Origin: Stenopsyche tienmushanensis
Taxonomy: Eukaryota > Arthropoda > Insecta > Trichoptera > Stenopsychidae
Length of the DNA stretch: 64,000 nucleotides
Direction: 5' to 3'
NCBI GenBank assembly: GCA_008973525.1
Contig: WACJ01000515.1
Span: forward strand, 1,860,001-1,924,000
Part shown: positions 37,701 through 48,125 of the stretch, in pieces
Layout of the letters: every line of letters starts with the position of its first letter
Position numbering within the stretch: position 1 is the stretch's first letter
Program-made: the position numbers and the translations under genes
Notes under the pieces: model-generated
What the model saw: only the letters and a program-made list of their open reading frames with translations
Told to the model about the DNA's origin: nothing
The model's database searches: none

Positions 37701-38744
37701 TCATGTAACATATGTGATAAAAAACTAAAAAGTACATTAACATTAAAAAGACATATGATTCTACATACAGGCGTAAAGAACTATAAATGTACAACGTGCA
37801 ATAGAAGTTTTACACATAGTATATCATTAAAACATCATGAAAGTTTACATACGGGAGTGCAAAAATATGTTTGTCATATATGTGGGAAAAAATTTAGACA
37901 AAAGGAATGTTTAATGGTAATATTTTTATTATTCAAAATAGAATCTGTTAAAATTAGATTTGTTTTATTAGTTATATTTAAAATATTTTTTTTAGATTCA
38001 CGTGCGTAATCATGCTGGTATAAAACCTTACTCTTGTAACCAATGTGGCAATAAATTTGCCCGAAAGTCAGATTTACAAAGCCACATTATGAGACACGGA
38101 CCAAGAAATATTTCATGTAGTCATTGTCCCTTAAAATTCTATTTAAAACAAGATAAGGACAAGCACGAGCGGAGACATTTTGAAAAGAAGTTGTATAGCT
38201 GTGAAATATGTGGAAAGTCTTATAAAACTCGATCGTTTATGGCCGAACATAAAAGAGTGCATACTGGTGATAGACCATATCAATGTGAAGTTTGTAGTCA
38301 ATCGTTTAGGTCAACGGGAGCTCTACGGAGTCATAAGATGATACATACCGGCGAACGACCATATAAATGTCGAATTTGTGATCGAGGATTTATACAAAAG
38401 ACACCTTATAATCGCCATATGAAATCTCACATTAGAATGAACTCTAATGAACATGAAATAAATTCAGAATTGAATTCTGATGCAACACAAGATAATAATG
38501 GTAATATTTTTTTTAAAATCAAGTAATTTTATTATTCAATTGTAAAATATTAAAGATTTATTTTAGCTATAATAAAATTTTCTTTTTTTTAGGAAATATA
38601 GGTGTGTTGAGTATAATACGGAAACCTCTCCCTCATTTACTTGAGTTTCAATCCATTGCAAATATCAACAATAAAAATACAGATAGTGAAAACACTTTTA
38701 AAATTGAAAAAAGTGATACAGAAGAATTGATGGACATATCATAA
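34750..38744 (+). CDS. ZAD gene B: ZAD plus thirteen C2H2-type fingers, 8 exons
   Basis: Exons: 34750-34920, 35125-35256, 35773-35890, 35969-36177, 36386-36787, 37689-37916, 37996-38500, 38593-38744; in frame, 638 aa. ZAD is CRACLRVGDLLINLH plus PPCLCQSCFNILG, split by an intron at the same codon as in genes A and C. One finger lies in exon 4 (SKCTICPKTFKSS). Exon 5 adds four fingers, of which the second (YACTICGKAVKKLSMPAHKRTH) has 11 rather than 12 residues between the second Cys and first His. Exons 6-7 give eight more in the A/C pattern, with TGDRPYQC and TGERPYKC linkers. The last exon is a short acidic tail ending EELMDIS. Without the final splice (AATG|GTAATA), the frame would end a few codons later instead. 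Presumed nuclear regulator; target unknown. Confidence 0.93.
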
Positions 38745-40260
38745 AAAATAAATTTCAGGATTAGCCCTTAGACTGTTAAGGAATGATATATATAGATCCG
38801 AAATGGTCAAAAACTGCTAAACAATTTTTTTGATGATGTCATAATTGCTCTAATATAAGTATTTTCTATATGAATTGAATTACGTAATCGATAACATGTC
38901 AATTGGCGATGGATGTTTGAGTCTGGTATTTACTCAAAATCTGGTAAATAGGGGGATATATTATTAAAATCATGCCTCAAAAATTGTAAAAAGTCATTTA
39001 TTAAATTGTTAAATGTTATATAAATAGGATTAAAAAGGGATAAGTTTAAATCAGAAAACACCGCTTTTAAGTTTATATGAATAAATTAAATAAAAGATGT
39101 AGGGTGTGGTTTTAAATTGTTTATTTTTTATCTGTTAATTTTCCAATTTAGGCAACAAACATTTTAAAACTAACATGTTGTAATGGCTGTAAGGCACTAA
39201 AGTTCACAGGGGTGCAAGATTTTAAAGCTATCTTTCTAAATACACAGCTGCTTTTAATTATCGTGCAGTCGTCGCGCCTCATCGCCGAAATATATCACAT
39301 TTGCCATCGGAAATATAAATTTGCATATTTTTTCCCAAAACCTATTTCACCTTTTATGCGACACGTCACAATGAAAATACGTTTACATTCACAGACACTA
39401 GAAATAACTGCTATGGAGATCAAAAAACATAAATGCGTATACACGGATTGAAGTTACATTTATAATCGATCCGGAATTTAATTTTATTCGGAAAAGTTTA
39501 AACTGCATCTGAACATGCGTGTGTCCATTCTGTTATATTTTATAAGTGCAGGCTAAACACGCTGTATTTTTTATAGGAATATTAAATTTATTAGCAGGTT
39601 TTAATCAACATAAAACTGTATTATCATCACTATGTCGCATGAAGAGGGAGCGTACAAATGTAATACAGAATTTGTGCAAATTTGTTAAAGACCAAAGATC
39701 AAAAATCTTAATTCTATAAGAATTGCATTTTTTTAAGTGAAGGATTTTCAAAAAAAATCTCAAATACTATCCAATGTTATAAACGCCGTGTGCCTTTAAT
39801 ACTCAAAGATTATCCATATCGATTTCACATAATTTTTCAAAATTTTGATGCCGTGCTCAATTTACCGAGAGATTATAGAAACGTTTTATTACACTATACA
39901 CATTCTTTACGCCTTCATTTGATTTTACAATCGTAAACATAATAATTATACCCTAAAAAAACTTGAATGCAATGTTACACCCCATGTGTATACAATTAAA
40001 CGTATTAATTTTTTATATCCATTTCATAAAAATATTTGATATCAATATAAAAGTATATAAACATGTTTATCACGTTAAGCATCACATATTTTTAGTCGCT
40101 TAACTGGTAAAAAAAATCCAAAGGTTTAATGGCGCAAAATGATACGGCGTTAAGTCTTATCAGTTGAATATCTTTTTGAGCTGGCAACACTGCGTTCAGT
40201 TGTCAAAGTATCGGGAAGTTTCAGTGCACTGATCTTTTCAAGTTTTAAAAGGAATAAACC
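38745..40260. other. Intergenic B-C, containing duplicate segment copy 1
   Basis: Holds the 3' flank of gene B, the duplicated segment (39151-40035), and the promoter-proximal block of gene C (40098-40260) shared with gene B. No open frame in it looks coding. Confidence 0.6.
39151..40040 (+). repeat. Long near-identical duplicate, copy 1
   Basis: From GCAACAAACATTTTAAAACT to ATATTTGATATC this matches 47118-48125 with only scattered single-base differences, apart from an extra ~100 bp after GGGGTGCA and about 10 bp near 47545 in copy 2. The preceding ~100 bp of both copies are also related, but visibly more diverged. Confidence 0.85.
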
Positions 40261-43200
40261 ATGACCGAAAAAATGGATTTTACAGCACTCAATGAAACAG
40301 TCGAAGAGAAGCCTAACATTGAATGGTTAAAGTCGGATAACGTTGATAATATATGTCGTGCCTGCCTCCGTGTGGGGGACCTGCTAATAAATTTACACAA
40401 TGAAAACTATGACATGAAATTCATCAGCTGCACACAACTTCAAGTACGTATAGTTATTAACTAAATATTTTTCAACTGATAACTTCAAGTATGTATATTT
40501 ATTAAATAATAATAATTGTATAATTTAAAAAAGAAATCTTATTAGATTCATTTAACATTGATAGAAATAAAAGGATTATTAATAAAAGAGTACCTTATTT
40601 ATCATCATCATCATAGTGCAACCACAAACAGTCCACTACAGAACTATGGACCTCTTCAATATCCATTCACATGAAGGGGTTACATCCATTTCGTCTGTAT
40701 CATACATTCACCTCCTTATTTGCTTAATATTGAAGGTAGCATAACCTCACCCAGCGGATCTCCTTAATGAACGTATCATCATACACTTGCGCATCAACGA
40801 CAAAGTCGTGCCTAAACATTCTCAATATTTTTTATAGAATCTCGTTAATGTTCATACTTACTATTCAACAAAAAATCGTATTCTAAAGAATCTTTTAGCC
40901 GTCATAAAATTTAGGTATAATTAACTGAAATCGCTATCATCAGATAAGCTATTAAGCTCTTTCAACAAAGATAAGACGACTTTCGTTCGTGTTGTCTTGA
41001 GAGCAGGTGTTTGCTTTGATAATTAAAATACTCGCATCATTCTTATCATTGACCAATTATTTTATTCACCCTTCACTGTTCTGGGATGGCGTCATTAGCC
41101 AAGTATCGCCTACATATTAATAGGCAAAAATAGCTGAACAACAGAAAGCAGATGTCATGCAAGTTGAACATTAAGAAATATTCCGAAGAAATGAATGAAT
41201 ATTGTGTGCTATCAACAGTGTTAAGGTTCATTTATTGAGCTTAGTTCATTATCAAGCTTGTTACATGCTGCGACTAAGCTAAGCTATGGATATGTTATTC
41301 CCGTCGTCTTTTCTTTTGATTGTGGAGTTTCTTCATTTTTCGATTTCTATCAATTTTCTCACATTCCTAATGCTGAAGTTTTTGACAGTTTTTTACCTGT
41401 GACATGCACATCTTCATATGTGGAAATCGACATTGTTCTCCCACATTTTTTATGAGAATAAACTTATGTTAAAAAGTTGGTTCACAGTGGACCAATGAGT
41501 TTTTTTTTAAATGATTATACAATAAAATATTTTAATAGTACACACAAATATTGAATAATGGATTTTAATTGAACCGTAGATTCCAATAAGCTAATTTTGT
41601 TAATACTATAATTTAAGTTTGTTACAGTATTAAATTTGAATATGTACACAAATTTCTGTTTAATAAATATATCTGCTTTTTAATTTAAAGATGGATAAGC
41701 AGGACGGTCTACCGCCTTGCCTGTGTCAATCCTGTTTCAATATCTTGGGCCATTTTTATAACTTCAAGCAGTTATGCTGCCAATCAGATGGTGCTTTACG
41801 ACAACATTTATTTAGAAATCCGGTAAATAATTGAAAAATGAAATTTATTGTCCTTATATTTCAACCACACGTAAATAATGCCAAAAAGTCATATAAATGT
41901 GCTATAAAATATTGTTAATTTTTAAAATCAAAGTCTTTAAAATGTGGATAGCATAGGGAAATAATCAGTTAACTTTTGAGTTACAAATACATAAAATGGC
42001 AGTCAAAGAAGAAGACTTTCAAATTGTTTATTTTGAAAAATATGTAAGATGATCAATGCTACTTTTGTAGAATGCTATTTTTTTACTTCTAATAGATAAT
42101 ATTATTGCAAATCAAATACACTATTTTTAGACTACAATGCGGGTTTGTAAGTAAGGGATTTGACTTACTAATTTATTAAAAATATCTATTAAGAATGTCT
42201 ATTATAAAAAGATACTATATTTACATGTAAAGAATTTTATCGAACGGCATTAAGAACAGAAAAGGTCCGGAATTAAACCCAAATTCTTAGTATAATAGAG
42301 TATGGAATGGTGCATGTTAAAGCTGTTTTAAATTGTAGGAACGGATAAAAATAGAAGTACCCGAATTTGATATTCAAGAACAGAACGATGACAATTTACA
42401 AGACGGTTCGCATTCAGATAATGATAATAAAAAAAATTCAAATAAAGCATCTAATGGTAATTATCTTTTTCGTTAATATAAAATACGCATATTTTAAGAA
42501 CTTAATGATTAAAATATATAAATAATTTATTTAGACCTTCATCACAATGACCTTGAGCTATTGCAAGAATATTCTAGTGTTGATGCCTCGCCTACACGTA
42601 AAGAGACGCAGTATGATTTACGGTCATTTAAATGTGATATTTGTAATAGATCATTCAAAGAGAGCAAAATTCTAACAGAACATAGGAGGACGCACATGCG
42701 CGAAAATCCACACGATTGCACATTATGCGGTCAAACATTTATAGAAAAGGCGGCTTTTAATCAACATATGAAGGGTCACAACAAGGAAAAAAATAATGAA
42801 ACACAGGTAAGAAATAAAATTTTGTAATTATTGTATAATGTAGAGGGAAAAGCGCAAAAGGACTTGCGCGATGAAAACATTCATGATGGCCAATTCTTCC
42901 AAAGAATCAAAATCATTTGAATGATTCGACTTTGTTCGTAATGATCTAAATTTTTGCAATCGTTAAAGTGTTTTATTATATCGACCGAGAAAGATGCAAC
43001 CGTATTAGATCTGACAATGAGCTTATGTCTTGATTTTTAGCTATTAAAATCTGACATATTTTTTCTTTTAAGTCCCAGAATTGCTTAACCCGTTGATGAG
43101 GAACTTCGCATATAGGCGTTCGGATTCAAGTTATACCGAACGAGCATTCTTGCACAATGAGTTTGGAGATTGTGAATCGGAGACAGGGAAGGAGAGAGTG

Positions 43201-44693
43201 CACTCATCATACGCGGTGCACATACGAATATAACATCTACATTTACGTCATATTAAAATTAACTCACTAATCAAAGGCTTGAGAATCTTGCAGTAGAATA
43301 ACCAACTTACCCAAGTATAGTAAGACAGACAGGAATATTCGCATTCCAATTCACTTAAGAAAGCGGAGAATTGTCGCTGATTTTAGTCCTTTCTTGAAAT
43401 ATAACCACATTTTTCATGTGTATTATCTTTGTGCAATGACGAGATATATATTATCGTCACTTTGCTTTGATCTGATCATTTAAATGAGGGACCAAGATGT
43501 TTTGTTGCCCATTAGCTGAGACTTTGACACCTGTAGTATGGGTTATATAAGAAATAAAATGATATACAATGCTAAAGTGTTGATTATTAGCGTCCCTACT
43601 GATTTCATACGAATTATTCGTATCACTTTTGACTGGTTGGTGTTAAAAAATAGCTTTTTTATTCTTCACAGGATGAAAGTGTATCGTGTGTCATATGCAA
43701 TAAAAAACTAAAAAGTTCATTTACATATAAAAAACATATGCTTTTACATAAAGGCGAGAAGAAATATAAATGTACGACATGCAATAGAAGTTTTATGTAT
43801 AGCATGTCATTAAAACTTCATGAAAGTACACATACAGGAATACAATCATATGCTTGTGATATATGCGGAATAAAGTTCAGACAAAATGAATGTTTAATGG
43901 TAACATTTTTATTATTCGATATAGAATGCGTTCGAATTAGATTATTTTTATTAGTTACGTCTAAAATATTTTTTTTAGATTCACTTGCGTAATCATGCTG
44001 GCGTAAAACCTTTTTCTTGTGATCAATGCGGCAATAAATTTGCCCGAAAGTCAGAATTAGAACGTCACATTATCAGACACGGGGAAAGAAATATTCAATG
44101 TAGCCATTGTCCCTTAAAATTCCATCTAAAAAAAGATAAGGACAAACACGAGAAGAGACATTTTCCGAAGTTGTATAGCTGCGAAATATGCGGAAAATCG
44201 TTCAAAACTATATCATTTATGGCCGAGCATAAAAAATTGCACACTGGTGATAGACCATATTACTGTGATGTTTGTAATCAATCATTTAAGTCAAGGGTTG
44301 GTCTACGAGGTCACAAGATGTTACACACCGGTGAACGACCGTATAAATGTCAAATTTGTGATAGAGGATTTATACAAAAGACACCTTATAATCGCCATAT
44401 GAAATCTCACATGAATATGAACTCAAATGAACATGTAATTAATACGGAATTGAATTCTGATGCAATGGAAGATAATAAAGGTAACAATTAAATCAAGTAA
44501 TTTTATTATCCAATTGTACAATAATTAAAGATTTGTTTAAGCCATGATAAAATTTTCTTTTTTAGGAAATATAAATATGATACAGGAGCCTGCCTCTCAT
44601 TTATTTGAGTTTCATGCCGTTGAAAATATCAACAATGAAGATACAGATGCCGTAAAAACTATTAAAATTGAAAAGTTTGATACAGAGGAATGA
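40261..44693 (+). CDS. ZAD gene C: ZAD plus ten C2H2 fingers, 7 exons
   Basis: Exons: 40261-40443, 41691-41822, 42339-42456, 42535-42806, 43672-43899, 43979-44480, 44566-44693; in frame, 520 aa. The start may be 40261 or the ATG at 40273, which aligns with gene B's MDITTVNET. ZAD is intact (CRACLRVGDLLINLH; PPCLCQSCFNILG). Exon 4 begins like B exon 4 (HHNDLELLQEYSS) but jumps after about 25 codons to sequence matching the second half of B exon 5 (DLRSFKCDICNRSFKESK). It therefore keeps only two fingers there, and its linker has decayed from HTGEKPHEC to HMRENPHDC. Exons 5-6 carry eight fingers like gene B. The last exon ends DTEE with an earlier stop than B. Introns also align with B, so this is a young paralogue. 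Intron 1 is enlarged by a dispersed repeat. Confidence 0.93.
40600..41240 (-). repeat. Dispersed ~600-bp repeat, copy 2 (ZAD gene C intron 1)
   Basis: Reverse complement of the copy at 1040-1640. It shares GTGCTATCAACAGTGTTAAGG at its right end, TCGTTGTCTTGAGAGC-like interior phrases, and AAGTCGTGCC toward the left. Its left border is uncertain. Confidence 0.7.
41400..41500 (-). mobile_element. Tiny LINE RT fragment
   Basis: The minus strand reads VYSHKKCGRTMSIST, comparable to the LFSQKMWKYGVDLHH block of the RTE-like copy at 51.8 kb. It sits next to the dispersed repeat in the same intron. Confidence 0.45.
43087..43260 (-). repeat. TTAA-ended repeat fragment (ZAD gene C intron 4)
   Basis: It begins TTAACCCGTTGATGAGGAAC, the reverse complement of the right ends at 33.47 and 15.06 kb. 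The next part (GAGATTGTGAATCGGAGACA) mirrors 33.37-33.40 kb. Confidence 0.6.
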
Positions 44694-45184
44694 ACGGATT
44701 CCGTAGAATCTGAAACAGACGAGAATTCCTAATAATGTCCTTGATGATGTAATAATTGCTCGAATATAAATACTTTCTGTGCGTCAGAGCAACAGTGGCT
44801 GAAACCATTTTTTACATATTTTTAATTAGTGCTTTAAAAAGGGATGGATGTGTGTGATATTTTAGGTAAAAAATTCTGCAAGCATTTAAGTGATTTCACT
44901 ATTTTCCAAAGTCTTTCTTGAGACTTAATTTTTCAAACATTGGTTTAATATTGGGCAAAATAGATTTACTTATAATTTTATCTGTAAATAATTCCATGAA
45001 AATATCTTGTTCAAGTATAGATAAATGTTTATATTTTCGCGGACCACAGCTTAAGAACTGCTAATCTGTAGGATATAATTTGAATACTTCGCATTTAATT
45101 TTTTAATCTATTTATATATGCTTTATTTGTTAGTTTTAAATACAAAATATATAACATAAAATTCCTCTTTCCTTTGTTTACTTA

Positions 45185-45860
45185 TATTATTTTTGGTGGC
45201 AATTATAGCCCTATGAGAGAGCCCCGGTCACCAACAGCGCTTGCCGCCATTTTCATCTGTCCTGGGCCTCCAGTGACGGTCTTCGGGCCTCTGACCTTCC
45301 AAAGATGGCGAGTTCGGACAAAGCTAGTAGTTGATGCCTCGCCGTACATGCCCATGACCATACGATTTGACCTCATGACTTCGGAGTCGGAGGTTTCGTC
45401 ATGGAGGGGTCCGAACATTTTTCTTAATATTTTTCTCTCGAACCTCTCTAGGCGCATCATGTGGCGAATGGTCATGGTTCATGTTTCACCGTCGTAAACC
45501 ACTATCGGCCTTATTAATGTTTTATAAATATTAATCTTTGTTCTCGACGATAGTGATTTATTCCCCAATATGTTTTTCTGGCCATGGTAGCACCGAATAC
45601 CGCATTGAATCCTGGAGGTTATTTCGTTATTCATTAAATTCTTCTCTGTAAGGATAGATCCAAGGTATTTGAACATGTGGACTCAATATTTTCACTATTA
45701 ATATTCATGGAGGTGTAACCTCCAGCATTCACCCTCGATACCATCATATATTTCGTTTTAGAATGGGGAACAACAATGGGGAAAGACTCGTTGATCTTGC
45801 CACATCCGTCAGGTTGATTATCAGTAGCACCACTTTTGAGCACAAAAATATCCACAAATA
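45185..45860 (-). mobile_element. 3' half of an RTE-like LINE (RT C-terminal part)
   Basis: Minus-strand frames in order: CGKINESFPIVVPHSKTKYM with MMVSRVNAGGYTS, then FKYLGSILTEKNLMNNEITS, RIQCGIRCYHGQKNILGNKS and YKTLIRPIVVYDGET, then MTIRHMMRLERFERKILRKM and DRGSLIGL. This is the thumb-to-C-terminal part that follows the RT palm, then a 3' end (CTATAATTGCCACCAAAAAT) similar to the one after 52.3 kb. Confidence 0.8.
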
Positions 45861-45863
45861 CAT

Positions 45864-46190
45864 GTGTTTGTTTTGCCGACGGGGTTACCCGTATTCAGAT
45901 TGACCATGTGTTGGTGGATAAGACATAGAAGTGGTGTGGTGGGCATCAGAACGATGCGTGGGGCGGATTGTGACTCTGACCATTGTCTTATAAGAGCTAA
46001 ATATGCCTTTAGAGCAAACTTCGGTAATTTGAAACGCCCAAAAAAAATTAAGGTTGAAGTCAGAGTCGGAGGAAGGAAAAAGACTGAGGGATGGTTAGAC
46101 GAGAGCTGCGAGCGTGGGGTCGAGGAAAGAAAGCGCCTGAGAATTTCATGGCCAGATGAGTTGTCAGATTAGCCTAATCATTGTTTTATA
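45864..46190 (+). mobile_element. Inverted 5' piece of the same LINE (endonuclease end)
   Basis: The + frame reads RLTMCWWIRHRSGVVGIRTM, then RGADCDSDHCLIRAKYAFRA, with the GADCDSDH block typical of the last motif of the LINE apurinic-like endonuclease. It adjoins the oppositely oriented RT C-terminal part at about 45860. An element-order jump plus inversion is the signature of twin-primed insertion. Confidence 0.75.
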
Positions 46191-46371
46191 TATTTTAGTT
46201 TTAGCCGATATTGATTTGTTTCCTAATATTATTCTCCGTGGGGATAGATTCTAGATATTTAAAATCCTGGATGCTTTCAATTACATATTGTTCAAGTATA
46301 GATAAATGTTTGTTTATGTTTTCGCAGACTCCAATTCAAAAACCGCTGATCTGTAGAATATAATTTTAATA

Positions 46372-46495
46372 CAGTAGAACCTCGATTATCCAGACTAATT
46401 GGGGATGAAAATACACTCTTCAATTTTTGTATGTGCGAATAAGCTAATTATATATTGTTTTATTTTGAACAATCCGGATAATCGAGGTTCTACTG
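46372..46495. mobile_element. 124-bp Tigger/pogo-type MITE
   Basis: Termini CAGTAGAACCTCGATTATCC and, inverted at the right, GGATAATCGAGGTTCTACTG are perfect over 20 bp. TA dinucleotides flank both sides (46370-46371, 46496-46497), the pogo/Tc target-site duplication. There is no coding capacity. The related sequence at 45.09 kb lacks the insert. Confidence 0.9.
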
Positions 46496-47117
46496 TACTT
46501 CACATTTCATTTTTTAATCTATTTCTACATGCTTTATTTGGTAGTTATAAATACACAATATAACATAAAATTACTCTTTCTTTTCCCTGGGGTTTTTTTC
46601 ATTCCAATGTCCTATGCCAGGGGCTCTTAAACTCATGTAGTCCAAAGACCCCCTCTTGAACAACATTTTTTTATGTGGACTTCATTCCAACCCTAGTAAT
46701 TTTACGTCGTTCTTGAGACTTAATTTCTTGCTTAATAATTTCATAGGTACTACGTTATAATTAATATTGGTAAAAATATATCGCTGGTCATTTTAATAAA
46801 TGGTCTTGCGCATTTTTAGAGATGATATATATTTGAAGTTAATATAAACTCGTATGCACAGTTGTGAATGCACTTCGACTACAAGTCGATTTTTGTTATA
46901 ATCACTATTCTTATCTTCAACTTTAAATGTATTTGCAGCTGCACACGACAGATGTTTGGGCCCCTGTATTTAATTATTATGTTAATAGGATTAAGAAAGG
47001 ATAGGCTTTAGTCATGATAACATCACTTTTAAATGTATATGAATAAATCAAATAAAACATGTAGTGTGTGGTTTTAAATTGTTTATTTTTTGTCTATTAA
47101 TTTTCCCATTTAGGCAA

Positions 47118-48125
47118 CAAACATTTTAAAATTAACATGTTGAAATGGCTGTAAGGCACTAAAGTTCACAGGGGTGCAGGGCTATTCCCTCTTCCTACAC
47201 TACGCATTAAACACCCTGTTTGCAAACAAGTTGTACAAAAAATATCTTTTTGCTAATACTGATATTTTAAAGCATGGTGTACTTCAAGATTTTAAAGCTA
47301 TCTTTCTAAATACACAGCTGCTTTTAATTATCGTGCAGTCGTCGCGCCTCATCGCCGAAATATATCACATTTGCCATCGGAAATATAAATTTGCATATTT
47401 TTCCCAAAACCTATTTCACCTTTTATGCGACACGTCACAATGAAAATACGTTTACATTCACAGACGCTAGAAATAACTGCTATGGAGATCAAAAAACATA
47501 AATGCGTATACACGGATTGAAGTTACATTTATAATCGATACAAAATTGGATCCGGAATTTAATTTTATTCGGGAAAGTTTAAACTGCATCTGAACATGCG
47601 TGTGTCCATTCTGTTATATTTTATAAGTGCAGGCTAAACACGCTGTATTTTTTGTAGGAATATTAAATTTATTAGCAGGTTTTAATCAACATAAAACTGT
47701 ATTATCATCACTATGTCGCATGAAGAGGGAGCGTACAAATGTAATACAGAATTTGTGCAAATTTGTTAAAGACCAAAGATCAAAAATCTTAATTCTATAA
47801 GAATTGCATTTTTTTAAGTGAAGGATTTTCAAAAAAAATCTCAAATACTATCCAATGTTATAAACGCCGTGTGCCTTTAATACTCAAAGATTATCCATAT
47901 CGATTTCACATGATTTTTCAAAATTTTGATACCGTGCTCAATTTACCGAGAGATTATAGAAACGTTTTATTACACTATACACATTCTTTACGCCTTCATT
48001 TGATTTTACAATCGTAAACGTAATAATTATACCCTAAAAACACTTGAATGCAATTTTACACCCCACGTGTATACAATTAAACGTAGTAATTTTTTATATC
48101 CACTTCATAAAAATATTTGATATCG
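47118..48125 (+). repeat. Long near-identical duplicate, copy 2
   Basis: See copy 1 at 39151. This copy contains about 100 bp (47181-47285) that is absent from copy 1, and lies downstream of ZAD gene C with no fourth ZAD gene following. Confidence 0.85.

Noticed and set aside
38501..38526. Alternative end of ZAD gene B by reading through the last donor
   Set aside because: Splicing AATG|GTAATA to the exon at 38593 gives an acidic tail conserved with gene C, so the spliced form is preferred; retention remains possible.
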